Below are positions 9,289 through 19,100 of a stretch of 64,000 bases of DNA, piece after piece (within the stretch, counting starts at the first letter, position 1; every line of letters starts with the position of its first letter). The stretch comes from Acidicapsa acidisoli. Lineage in GTDB: Bacteria > Acidobacteriota > Terriglobia > Terriglobales > Acidobacteriaceae. The DNA lies in NCBI RefSeq assembly GCF_025685625.1, contig NZ_JAGSYI010000004.1, positions 1-64,000 of the forward strand, in the 5' to 3' direction. The position numbers and the translations under genes are program-made. The notes beneath the pieces are model-generated. The model had not been told where the DNA came from and did not search any database. It worked only from the letters and a program-made list of their open reading frames with translations.

Positions 9289-9411
9289 TCACGAACTTAT
9301 CGTCTGACCGATTCTCCGGATCTTGCCCTGAAGCCATGCGTACGCGGCGTCGGTGTTCGCTCTGGGATGCCAGATCATCAGATATTTGAAACAGGTCAGC
9401 TCACCAGGCAC
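9289..9411 (-). pseudogene. C-terminal relic of a LysR-type regulator
   Basis: The frame reads FKYLMIWHPRANTDAAYAWL and ends at a TGA at 9289. The WHPR...D-A-WL pattern is the usual C-terminal end of many LysR regulators (mlWHpR..dpahrWLR). No helix-turn-helix is attached: the upstream part of the same frame runs into the lactate-dehydrogenase relic. It is a gene fragment with no expected function. The match rests on one short motif, so confidence is moderate. Confidence 0.5.
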
Positions 9412-9439
9412 CTTCAGAACTTTGATTTTTCGATTTTCT

Positions 9440-9573
9440 GCCTCGACTCTTGCGAATTGTTGCGGTGCGAATCTCGATCGATGAGTATGATTTCAGCCGC
9501 CATTCCTGACTTCATCAGTGCAAAATGCCGTTGTGGAACCCACAAAGCCGGTACCCACGATCGCGATACGAGG
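9440..9573 (-). pseudogene. N-terminal relic of a lactate/malate dehydrogenase
   Basis: The frame begins PRIAIVGTGFVGSTTAF, the NAD-binding glycine motif (GTGFVGS) of the LDH/MDH family. After a one-base shift it continues ALMKSGMAAEIILIDRD, as expected for the first two beta strands and the Asp that binds ribose. It then degenerates and merges with the LysR relic at 9289-9411. There is no clear start codon and about 90 percent of the enzyme is missing. The region from here to 9808 (about 235 bases) shows no other recognisable coding sequence. Confidence 0.65.
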
Positions 9574-9808
9574 AAGTCTCAGTTAAAGTGATGGATGTGT
9601 CGAAATGTTCTGTACAGGAGACTCAATCTCAGGAAACGTCATAAATCCAATATTCTCCTCATGCCGTCGATCAATCTTCGGCGAGTTGCAAGTTCTTCTT
9701 CAGCGCAGGAGGCAGAAGATCCCTGCAATCGATCACGTGATTACGACTGAATTTCGAGAAGTGTCATCTGGTCTTTTCAGCTGGGGACTCCTTGCGAAAT
9801 CCGAGCTA

Positions 9809-11131
9809 TTAGGGGACCGCGTGTGCCACGCTCTCAACTACATCCAGATCGCTGAGCACATGATTCGGGGCCATTAATATTCCGGCGAGTCCAACAACAG
9901 TCACCGCCGCGACATAGTGCGCCGGCACCATCCGGTTAAAATGTACCAGCCATGACACCAACAGTGGTGTCAATCCACCGAACAGCGCATAGGCGAGGTT
10001 GTAGGAGAATGAAACCCCGCTGAACCGTATCGAAGCAGGAAAAGCGCGAATCATCATGATGGGTGTGAGGACAGATCCGCCAGCGCCGACTCCGGCCAAC
10101 GCATAGAGTGGCAGAAACGCGAAAGGCATAGTCGCGGCACCGCAATATAATCCATAGGTTGAAGCGATCAGGAGAAGCAGGACCGGTATAGCAACACGGC
10201 GAATACCGAATCGATCTGTAGCAGCGCCGATAGCCACCGTAGAGACGCATAGTGTTGCAGTAGCAACGAGATTCGCTATTTGTATTTGGGCGGCTGCGAT
10301 CCCAAATAACTTTGGTACAAGCGAAGGCGTCATCAAAATTACAACTACGATGCTGGCGGTAAGCATCCAGGTGCTGAGAATTGAGGTCGCAACCGCTCGA
10401 CCATGATTCTTGAGAACCGCGCCCAGAGGCAGCTCGCGAGAGAGTGTTGCACGTTTCCGCATCTCCTCAAAGACCGGAGTCTCTTTTAACCAGCGGCGCA
10501 GCCACATTGCGATGAATCCAAATACCCCGCCTATCAGAAATGGAATTCTCCAGGCGCCAGCGGCTATCTCGGTCTGGCTGAATACTTGGTTGAGACAAAT
10601 CGTCACCAATGACCCCAGGAGGATGCCGAAGCTCAAGCCGCTGGTAAGCAAGCCGATCGCGAAACCAACTCGTCCGCGTCTCGCGTGCTCTGCAACGAAC
10701 ACCCAGGCTCCTGGCGCCTCTCCACCGATGGCCACGCCCTGCAAGATCCGCATCGACAGGAGCAGCAAAGGCGCGACCAGTCCGATCGATTGATAGGTTG
10801 GGAGAAGTCCAATAAGAAGAGTAGGAACAGCCATAAGCAGAACGCTGAGCGTAAACATGCGCTTACGACCACAAGTATCGCCAAAATGCGCCATTACGAT
10901 GCCGCCTAGAGGTCTCGCGAGATAACCAGCGGCGAAGATACCAAACGTCTGAGCCTGGCGAACCCAATCGGGTAGACTCGTAGCGAAGAACAACTTTCCA
11001 ATTACGTTAGCGAAGAATACAAAAATGACGAAGTCGTAGAATTCCAACGCGCCCCCGATCGACGCGAGCGATAGGATGCGAACTTCCGAAATTGATAGTT
11101 CTCGGGATGTCGGCACGGTCATGGTCTGCAT
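9809..11131 (-). CDS. MFS transporter, metabolite:H+ symporter (MHS) type
   Basis: A 440-residue inner-membrane permease with about 12 helices. MHS-family marks include the N-terminal GGALEFYDFVIFVFFANVI, the loop AGYLARPLGGIVMAHFGDTC with GRKRMF, and ILQGVAIGGEAPGAWVFVAE. The family takes up organic acids or osmolytes (ShiA, KgtP, ProP); the substrate here is unknown. Starts at 11200 and 11173 are possible; 11131 is chosen because AAAGG lies seven bases upstream and the family N-terminus fits. The flanks on both sides are gene relics, so it stands alone. Confidence 0.88.
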   Translation of the reverse strand: MQTMTVPTSRELSISEVRILSLASIGGALEFYDFVIFVFFANVIGKLFFATSLPDWVRQAQTFGIFAAGYLARPLGGIVMAHFGDTCGRKRMFTLSVLLMAVPTLLIGLLPTYQSIGLVAPLLLLSMRILQGVAIGGEAPGAWVFVAEHARRGRVGFAIGLLTSGLSFGILLGSLVTICLNQVFSQTEIAAGAWRIPFLIGGVFGFIAMWLRRWLKETPVFEEMRKRATLSRELPLGAVLKNHGRAVATSILSTWMLTASIVVVILMTPSLVPKLFGIAAAQIQIANLVATATLCVSTVAIGAATDRFGIRRVAIPVLLLLIASTYGLYCGAATMPFAFLPLYALAGVGAGGSVLTPIMMIRAFPASIRFSGVSFSYNLAYALFGGLTPLLVSWLVHFNRMVPAHYVAAVTVVGLAGILMAPNHVLSDLDVVESVAHAVP

Positions 11132-11193
11132 GAAAGCCTTTCCGGTCTTGCGGCACGATTGCAAGCTCGACATATGTGCTGAGCCTGGTTGCG

Positions 11194-11505
11194 TCAACAA
11201 TCAAATAGAGTAGGATTTGAGCGACAGGTAGCGGCGCTGTGTTTCGAACGGAGCGTCCTATACCAGCGATCGGTCAAGATGGAAGCTCCACGCCTGTGAC
11301 ACCCGTACAGAGGGCCAGTAGGCGATCCTTCGGCGCCATGAAAAAGCTTGGTGAGACCGGCTGCATCTTCAACGCTGGCGATTCCTATATCACAGCCTTG
11401 AGCGGATCGGGAATACCCCTTCTCGGCATCCCGGACCACGACCCGCACCTTGTGTCTCTGTGCCAGAAAACTGCGGGCCACTGCTCCGTCTACCTTGCTT
11501 GTCAC
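11194..11505 (-). pseudogene. NmrA/NAD(P)-binding protein, N-terminal relic
   Basis: The first 60 residues read like an NmrA-type Rossmann protein missing its first strand: GAVARSFLAQRHKVRVVVRD, then IASVEDAAGLTKLFHGAEG. The glycine-rich start (normally VTGATGKVGG) is corrupted around 11500-11535. After HGAEG the frame degenerates into unrelated sequence. No active product is expected. The call rests on the VRVVVRDAEKG and SVEDAAGLTK stretches. Confidence 0.6.
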
Positions 11506-11611
11506 TTCAGTAGTTGAAAAACATGATCAACTCTCCTCAAAAATATTGCTGACCTGCAGATCTGATGTCGAATTCGATTGCAGCGATTCGAGCACGAATG
11601 GAATATTACAA

Positions 11612-11773
11612 ATGACGAAATGCATGAATCGGAATTTCGATGAGCGGGTCTTGAACGGGTTGAGCATCCTTGCTGCGATTGTGCAGTGCGGCAGTTTTGC
11701 CGGAGCAGGCAAAGGGTTGAATACGTCGCAGTCCGGTATAATCCGGTCGCTTGCATCAAGCAGGGTTGCATAA
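11612..11773 (+). pseudogene. LysR helix-turn-helix fragment
   Basis: A 53-codon fragment from ATG 11612: FDERVLNGLSILAAIVQCGS, then FAGAGKGLNTSQSGIIRSLA, then a stop at 11771-11773. This is the winged-helix N-terminus of a LysR regulator, cut off before the dimerisation helix. No effector domain follows on this strand. It is one of several LysR fragments in the window. Confidence 0.7.
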
Positions 11774-11831
11774 TGCGGATCAGGACTGCGCATTGTTTTC
11801 CTTTCCGTGTTTTGGCTGAATTTTGAGAACT

Positions 11832-13280
11832 TCAGCGCACAGTAGTAGTTGAGCTTTCGCCGGGCAGGCATAGCGACAGGGCGCATCCCAGAACGAGGAG
11901 TGCCACATTCATCGCCATTGAATTGCTGAAAGCGCGAGCGTAAGCCTGAAAGCCCGTTCGCGCGCTGAGAGAGGTGTAAAAAAAACCGCCAACGATGGCA
12001 ATTCCGAGAGCAGAACCTATCTGAAGAGTTGTCATTACCATGCCGGCGGCCAATCCCGCGTGACGCTCGTCGATATCTCCGATGACTGCCTTGATGATGC
12101 CTGGCATGACAATGCCATAGCCGATCCCCGCACACGCGAGTCCTTCTTCGATGCCTCGAAACTGGTACCGAACACAGACCGCAACGATGCCGAAGCCAAT
12201 CACTTGCAGGGCGAACCCGGCCGGAAGCGCATAGGCCTTAAGCCTGCGGGTAGTGTGAGAGGATGCGACGGAGCTAAAGAAGAAACTGACCGCAAAGGGC
12301 AGCATCGCTAGTCCGGCTTGGAATGGAGTGTTGTGCAGTCCTACCTGGAGATAGAGAGAGAAGGTTAGATAGAACGCTGACAACATGTAGAAAACCAATC
12401 CCATTAGGATGCCCAGGCTGAATCGACGGTTCCGAAATAGGGCAAACTCTACCAGTGGATCGAGACCTTTTGCTGACAGGCGTATCTCATATCGGATGAA
12501 CCCGAGGAGTGCAATAACGCAGAGGCATATCATCCCTATCATCCATCTCGGCCAGCTAAGTTCGCGTCCTTCGATTAACGGATAAATAAGGCAGCCAAGT
12601 GCCACGGATAGCAGAATGACGCCGATGAAATCCAGTTTTCTTGCATGTATAGACCGGCTTTCTTTGACAAAAAATACGGCTCCTACGAATGCCACAATGC
12701 CGATGGGGATATTGATGAAGAAAATAGATTGCCATGCGAATCCGAAGGGGTGCGCGAATACAAGGAATCCGCCCAATAGCTGACCGCATATGTTCGCTAG
12801 CCCGAACGTTGCTCCGTATAACGCCAAGGCTTGCGTTTGTTCAGGACCGGGAAACAAAATGCGAATAGATGCCAGGACCTGCGGTGCCATGACCGTAGCC
12901 ATGAGAGCCTGCAAAATACGCCCCAGAATCAATACCGTGGGAGAAGTCGCGAATCCACACAGAAGAGAGGCTACGGAAAATCCTGCCACGCCAATCAGAA
13001 ACATTCGTTTGCGTCCGAGCAGGTCGCCAAGACGCCCTCCGCTGATGAGCATGACTGCATAAGTCGCGGCGTATGCGGAGATGACAAACTGCACTTGCGC
13101 CGAGGTGGCCCCAAGGCTTTGGCGGATGGATGGTAAGGCGAGATTGACGATGGTGAAATCCAAAATCGGAAGGAACGCGCCTGTCAGCAATACCGCAAGG
13201 GCCAGCCATCGTGTTGGTTCAACAGTGGTGCCTGGCAGTTCGATTGTCGCGGTGTGTAGTTTTTGTATCGATGAACTCAT
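11832..13280 (-). CDS. DHA2-family MFS multidrug exporter
   Basis: A 482-residue inner-membrane protein with about 14 helices. Marks include AFLPILDFTIVNLALPSIRQ in helix 1, the motif-A loop GGRLGDLLGRKRMF, and a motif-C region LANICGQLLGGFLV. The start ATG 13280 has AGGAC upstream. It is divergent from the LysR gene at 13411 (130-base spacer), which is the obvious regulator, but that regulator carries a premature stop. If the regulator is an activator, this pump may now be silent; if a repressor, constitutive. Confidence 0.9.
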   Translation of the reverse strand: MSSSIQKLHTATIELPGTTVEPTRWLALAVLLTGAFLPILDFTIVNLALPSIRQSLGATSAQVQFVISAYAATYAVMLISGGRLGDLLGRKRMFLIGVAGFSVASLLCGFATSPTVLILGRILQALMATVMAPQVLASIRILFPGPEQTQALALYGATFGLANICGQLLGGFLVFAHPFGFAWQSIFFINIPIGIVAFVGAVFFVKESRSIHARKLDFIGVILLSVALGCLIYPLIEGRELSWPRWMIGMICLCVIALLGFIRYEIRLSAKGLDPLVEFALFRNRRFSLGILMGLVFYMLSAFYLTFSLYLQVGLHNTPFQAGLAMLPFAVSFFFSSVASSHTTRRLKAYALPAGFALQVIGFGIVAVCVRYQFRGIEEGLACAGIGYGIVMPGIIKAVIGDIDERHAGLAAGMVMTTLQIGSALGIAIVGGFFYTSLSARTGFQAYARAFSNSMAMNVALLVLGCALSLCLPGESSTTTVR

Positions 13281-13410
13281 CTGTCCTCAGGCGTCTGGAA
13301 TGTTTAGTCGGCGACCACGGTGCCAGACTCCAAATGCTTGACTTCGAATCTATCTAGGATTAACAATAATGTACAGATATGGATCAATATATCAGCCATA
13401 ACGAAAATGG

Positions 13411-14325
13411 ATGATGATGAGCGCTCTTGATGTAGATTCCGTGCACGCATTTGTTCTGGTGGCCGATCTCTGTTCTTTCACGAAAGCCGCATCGGCCCTT
13501 AATACTTCACAGGCCGCGATCAGCGTCAAGATCAAACGCTTGGAAGACAGGCTGGGCTATCGACTCCTGGATCGAACGCCGAGAAACGTTCGGCTATCAA
13601 CTCAGGGAATGACCTTCCTCAAACCAGCCAGAAACCTCATCACTGCGCATGAGAGGGCGGTTGCCGGTTTATCGGCGGATGTCCGACGTATTGCAATAGG
13701 GATCAGCGACTAGATAGCAGGCCCAGGATTGCCGACCTTGCTGCAAAGGCTGAGTGCTTTTGATCCCGGTCTTATCATCGAGGTTCACATTAACTCGTCC
13801 GCTAGCCTCATGGAGTCCTTCGATAAAGAGGCGCTCGATGCGGCTATCGTCAGGCGAGAGGATGATCGGCGTGATGGCGAGCTATTAGTTCAGGAACGAT
13901 TTGGTTGGTTTGCCTCTCCTGAGTGGGAGCTAATCCCCGGCCAGCCCCTACGGCTTGCATCGATAGCAAAATCCTGCGGAGTACGCACTGTTGCTACGAA
14001 GTTGCTCGACAAAGCCGGTATTCCCTGGAGAGAAGTTTTCATTGGAGGGGGTATGGCAGCCATCGGGGCAGCGGTTTCTGCAGGTTTGGCAGTCGCACCA
14101 TTGGCAAATAGCATCGCTCCGGTTGGAACTTTCGACGTCGGGAATCGCTATGGGCTTCCCCGTCTTCCTGATTCGGATGTAATTCTGCATTCGACAGTTA
14201 CTGATCCAGTCTCTCAAGAGGCGCTTAAGATGCTGGCTGCTGCTTTTCGGAGCAGGTATGCAAGTGTGACTACCGGAGGAACAAGAAAACATCGTCCGCC
14301 CATCGATTCTCTTAAGAGGGGCTAG
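13411..14325 (+). pseudogene. LysR-family regulator with a premature TAG
   Basis: Codons 1-100 give a normal LysR N-terminus (SVHAFVLVADLCSFTKAASA, then LNTSQAAISVKIKRLEDRLG). TAG at 13711-13713 interrupts the frame. The same frame then continues without a break through a complete effector domain (IAGPGLPTLLQRLSAFDPGL to the end at 14325). One base change (probably CAG to TAG) would restore a protein of about 300 residues. Three tandem ATGs at 13411-13419 make the exact start uncertain and no strong ribosome site is seen. It is divergent from the DHA2 pump at 11832, which it presumably controlled. Confidence 0.85.
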
Positions 14326-14391
14326 GCATGCTTGGACGAGAGTGCCACATTGGTGTTGAGGAACCGAGCCACCAGACTTCGTGTCTCATAT

Positions 14392-14538
14392 CAGATTGAC
14401 TTCACTGGACCATTTGAAGTTCTTTCACGCATGCCGGATACAACAGTCCACATCGTGGAAAAATAACTCGCACCTATTCGCGATGTGCAAGGGCTTCGGT
14501 TTACGCCGGATACGTGTCCATTATCAAAGTGGCAGATG
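14392..14538 (+). pseudogene. DJ-1/PfpI family protein relic
   Basis: The frame reads QIDFTGPFEVLSRMPDTTVH, a TAA after IVEK, then LAPIRDVQGLRFTPDT. This matches the N-terminal region of DJ-1/PfpI (isonitrile-hydratase-like) proteins, which start with a strand, then D-x-x-GPxEVL and a second strand. The start codon is not recognisable and the catalytic Cys region is absent, so it is a dead fragment. Confidence 0.6.
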
Positions 14539-15087
14539 ATAATCTCCTTTATCATTCACGACTTGGGTGGACATGCTGCAACAAGTTTCTGGATCACTTG
14601 CTCGAGATCGCGACTACTCGTTCACTTGGAAAGCTGACCTCTATCGTGACAGTTCAGCGCCCTGAGGAGCCTTTGGCAACCCCAATGGACCCACGACCTC
14701 TGCTTTCAGCGAAGACGTTGCTGCGTCTCGATGGCATCTGCCGTAATAACACGTTCGCCAAATGCAGAAATTTCAGCGTGATCTCAAGTCGTGGCAGATT
14801 TACTGCTTAGGCAAGAGGTCTCCGTTGATCATCAAAGTGACTGAATTTAGCAGAGTCCGACCACGCTACCTTCAATTCAATTTTCAACTCAGAGTAGACG
14901 GCTTGCATTCTGTGTAGGGCCTCAATAGCATCCCCGAAAGAAAAACTCTCCCTGCGGCGTCTCGCGTACCCTGCACCAAAACTCAGCTGAAAAGCCCTCC
15001 ACAATATCCGAAGTCCGGCGTTACTGGTCATAATCCCGCTGACACCCAGGTTTAGGGATAGGGGCTTTCACGTCTCGGCATGTCCGG
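14539..15087. other. Non-coding or decayed stretch, no gene recognised
   Basis: About 550 bases between the PfpI relic and the next LysR gene. Open frames here (14514-14810 plus strand, 14807-15031 minus strand) show no motif, no good ribosome site and no family resemblance. Given the relics on either side, decayed coding DNA is the most likely content. Confidence 0.4.
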
Positions 15088-15981
15088 TTATGGTTTTCTC
15101 CGCTTCTTGAGGGCCACGTCAAGAAATGAACGGAGAACCGGATTCTCGTGCTGGGGAGCCCAGGCAATCACGAGGTCAATGGATGCCATGCGGTCGGCGA
15201 GCGGAACGAGCACCAGTTCATTGCCACGCAGCACGACCGACCCTTGCGGCAATAAGGCGACGCCCTCTCCTGCTTCGACGAGCGCGATCATCCCAGTCGA
15301 CGCCGTAGAAGTAGCTGCGATCCGCGGAGAAAAACCCGCTTCCCCACAGAGAGAGATTACTTTGTCAAAGGTGACCGGCGAATGATTGCGGTCATTCAGA
15401 ATGAATGGTTCGTGGACGAGCTCGCGTATAAAAATGCTGCGCTTCTTTGCCAGAGGATGACTCTTGAGCATCAAGGCATTGAGTGGCTCCGATTGAAAAA
15501 GTTCAAAACGTAAACTTTGGACATCTGACGGTTGGATCGGCCGAGTGAACGCGATATCGATCGTCCCAGCCTGCAGGGCCTTGTGATGCATAACAGGTGT
15601 CATCTCCACCAGGGAAACTTGCACGTCCGGAAAGCGGCGCTTGAATTCTTTGATAATGGCCGGGAAATATGTCCCGGCAGCGAATACCCCAAAGCCGATA
15701 GTCAGAGTCCCGATTTCACCGCGAAGAGATCGCTGCATATTTGCGACAGCACCGTCGGCGGCGACCAGCACAGTCTTGGCATCCTTGAGAAAGAGTTCGC
15801 CGTGGTAAGTAAGACGGATCTGCCGTTTGGCTCGATCAAAAAGCGATACTCCAAGCTCCTCCTCGAGATCGTGAATCTGTCCGCTGATGGCGGACTGAGC
15901 CACATGGAGAAGACGCGCCGCCCGCGCAAAGCCTCCATTCTCGGCAACGACTTTGAAGTAGCGTAGATGCCTGAGTTCCAT
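15088..15981 (-). CDS. LysR-family regulator of the divergent RND efflux operon
   Basis: A 297-residue regulator. The winged helix (MELRHLRYFKVVAENGGFAR, then LLHVAQSAISGQIHDLEEEL) is followed by a complete effector domain starting GTLTIGFGVFAAGTYFPAII. It is divergent from the RND operon at 16135, and the 153-base spacer contains the palindrome CTATCTGTTTTGTAGATAG, a plausible LysR box. A truncated paralogue with a nearly identical N-terminus and the same palindrome upstream is at 30179, indicating that this regulator family was duplicated. Control of RND efflux is inferred from layout; the inducer is unknown. Confidence 0.92.
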   Translation of the reverse strand: MELRHLRYFKVVAENGGFARAARLLHVAQSAISGQIHDLEEELGVSLFDRAKRQIRLTYHGELFLKDAKTVLVAADGAVANMQRSLRGEIGTLTIGFGVFAAGTYFPAIIKEFKRRFPDVQVSLVEMTPVMHHKALQAGTIDIAFTRPIQPSDVQSLRFELFQSEPLNALMLKSHPLAKKRSIFIRELVHEPFILNDRNHSPVTFDKVISLCGEAGFSPRIAATSTASTGMIALVEAGEGVALLPQGSVVLRGNELVLVPLADRMASIDLVIAWAPQHENPVLRSFLDVALKKRRKP

Positions 15982-16005
15982 ACGGAAGAGTATATCTAAT
16001 TCCTT

Positions 16006-16024
16006 CTATCTGTTTTGTAGATAG
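16006..16024. promoter_or_regulatory. Palindromic LysR-type operator between regulator and RND operon
   Basis: CTATCT, seven bases, AGATAG: a perfect 6+6 inverted repeat containing the LysR-type T-N11-A spacing. It lies 25 bases upstream of the LysR start and 111 bases upstream of the RND start. The same element (one base different in the outer position) recurs at 30136-30154 upstream of the paralogous LysR relic, together with the flanking GTTCCGAACA word. Conservation in two promoters supports function. Confidence 0.65.
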
Positions 16025-16134
16025 TTATGTTCGGAACAATGTACGAGTCCTCTATTTTTCAATCGAATCGAAAGATTACAACGACGTGTTCTCCGGCGGA
16101 TCGCTAGAGCCGGAAGCGGAAAGGCACTCCAACC

Positions 16135-19100
16135 GTGTGGATTGTTAAACTAGCTCTGGATCGGCCATACACCTTCATCATCCTGGCGTTGCTCATCCTG
16201 ATCATGAGTCCGGTCATGATCATGAGAACGCCGACCGACATCTTCCCCAACATCAACATCCCCGTTATAGCTGTTGCCTGGCAGTACACCGGCTTGAATC
16301 CGGAAGAAGTGGAAGGACGGCTCACGACTCCATTCGAGAAGGTAGCCACGACGCTCGTAGACAACATTGAGCACATGGAGTCGACAACCTACAACGGCCA
16401 ATCGGTGGTCAAGATCTTCCTGCAGCCGGGTGCGAGCCTCGACACCGCTAACGCGCAAGTTACCGCCGTCTCACAATTTGAGTTGCGCCAACTCCCGCCG
16501 GGCACTCTGCCACCAGAGATCATCAATTTCAGTGCAGGCAGCGTCCCCATTCTTCAACTTGGTGTTTCCGGTAAAGGTTTGAACGAGCAGCAATTAGCCG
16601 ATCTGAGTACAAACGCAGTTCGCCCCCAGCTGATCACTGTGCCGGGCTCCGTGCTGCCGTCTCCCTATGGAGGCCAGAGCCCGCAGATCACTGTAAACAT
16701 GGACCAGAACAGGATGCAGTCGAAAGGCGTTTCGCCGGGCGACCTGATAGCGGCTATGAACGATGAGAACGTGGTAGCGCCTGCTGGAACAGCGAAGGTG
16801 GGCGCTGAGGAATACGACGTCCGCACCAACGCCGCACCTCATACCATCGACGAGCTCGGCATGATGCCGATCAAGAAGGTCGATGGCGCGGTCGTCTATA
16901 TACGGGACGTGGCAACCGTCAGCAATGGCGCGGCATTTCAGACCAACATTGTACGGCAGGATGGTCGCCGCGGAGTGCTGATCAGCGTTCTCAAAGCCGG
17001 AAATGCATCGACTTTGAGCGTCGTAAAAGGCATACGCGATTTGCTTCCCCGCGTAGCGCAAATCGTTCCACCCAACCTCAAGATCACGCCATTAAGCGAC
17101 CAGAGCGTATTTGTACGCGGGGCAGTCTCCGGTGTAATTCGAGAAGCTGTGATTGCTGCAGCACTTACTGCCCTGATGATTCTGCTGTTCTTGGGCAGTT
17201 GGCGATCCACTGTCATCATCGCTATCTCGATCCCGCTCTCCATTCTTAGTTCCGTGATCATCCTCGGCATGCTTGGAGAGACGATCAACACGATGACCCT
17301 CGGCGGACTCGCCCTGGCTGTCGGCATCCTGGTCGATGACGCCACCGTGACGATCGAGAACATTGAGAGATTCCTGGAAGATGGTTATGAGCTGCACGAG
17401 GCCATCCTCGAAGGCGCCGCGCAGATTGCTGTGCCGGCGCTCGTCTCCACCCTCTGCATCTGCATCGTCTTCCTGCCCATGTTCTTCCTTCAGGGCGTCT
17501 CCCGCTATCTTTTCGCGCCGCTGGCCGAGGCAGTCATGTTCGCGATGATCGCCTCCTACATTCTGTCGCGTACACTCGTGCCGACGCTCGCTATGTACCT
17601 GCTCCGGGCTAAGCAGCATGGTGCAAGCAGAAATCCCCTGGTTCATTTCCAGCGTGGTTTCGAGAACGGGTTTGAGCGGGTGCGCTCCGTGTATCAGGTG
17701 CTGCTTACGAGGCTCGTCCTTTCCCGCAAGGTCTTTGTTCCAGCATTCCTCTGTGCCTGCCTCTGTGCTTTCCTGCTGGTGCCGTTCCTCGGTCAGGACT
17801 TCTTCCCCGATACAGACTCCGGCGAATTCATCCTGCACGTTCGTGCAAAAACAGGGACCCGTATCGAAGAGACCGCGCGTTTAGCCGATCAGGTCGAAGC
17901 CTCGATCCGGAGCAAGATTCCGGGTAAGGAACTCAACAACATCCTCGACAATCTTGGCCTCCCCTACAGCCCGTACAACACGATGCACAGCACATCCGGC
18001 CTCGTCGGCGCGGAGGATGGTGACATCATGGTCAGCTTGAATGAGAAGCATCACCCTACAGCGGACTATGTGCGAGAGCTGCGCAGAGACCTCCCACGAG
18101 AGTTTCCCGGAACGCATTTTTACTTTCTCCCGGCAGATATCACGACACAGACTTTGAACTTCGGCCTGCCAGCTCCCATCGACATTCAATTTCAGAGCGA
18201 TGACGTCGAAGCGAGCACTCTGCAAGCGACTTCGATGCTCGCAGAACTGCGGCAAGTGCCGGGTCTGGCCGATCTTCGCATTCAGCAGCCGATGGATTAT
18301 CCGACGCTCGACGTGAGTATGGATCGGACCAAAGCGGAGCAGGGCGGGTATACGGCCCGCGACGTGTCGCAGAGCATGCTGAACACTCTAAGCGGCAGCT
18401 TTCAGATCACGCCGATGTTCTTTCTCAACTACAAGAACGGAGTGACATACAACCTTGTCGCGCAGACTCCGCAGTACCACATGGATAGCCTTCAGGATCT
18501 CCAGAACATTCCGATCAATTCATCAATCGCAGCGCCCCGCGCAACCCCGGAAGTGCTTGGAGATCTGGCGTCGATTCACCGCGGCCATGAGATGGCCATC
18601 GTGTCTCACTACAATATCCGCCGCGTAATCGACATCTATGGCGCAGTTCAGGACCGTGATCTAGGCGCCGTTGCGAAGGATGTGGAAACCATCGTTCACC
18701 GGCACGAGAAGGCTCTGCCGCGCGGCATGTTCCTCTCTTTGCGCGGCCAGGTTCAAACCATGCGAAGTTCCTATGCATGGCTGCTCGGCGGCCTGTGCTT
18801 CGCCATCGTCCTCGTTTACATGCTCATCGTCGTGAATTTCCAGTCGTGGCTGGATCCCTTCATCATCATTACCGCACTTCCGGCGGCATTGGCCGGCATC
18901 GTCATCTTTCTCTTCCTCACGCACACGACACTTAGCGTTCCGGCGCTGATGGGCGCGATCATGTGCATGGGCGTGGCCACTGCGAACAGCATCCTTGTTG
19001 TGTCGTTCGCCAAGCTCCGTTTAGCAAAACACGGCGATGCTGTGCTCGCGGCCATCGAAGCAGGCGCAACACGTTTTCGTCCTGTTTGCATGACAGCGCT

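Noticed and set aside
14807-15031. 74-residue minus-strand frame before the LysR gene
   Set aside because: No ribosome site and no recognisable motif; probably decayed DNA.
17092-17838. 248-residue minus-strand open frame
   Set aside because: Antisense to the RND permease; Asp/Glu/His-rich shadow sequence.
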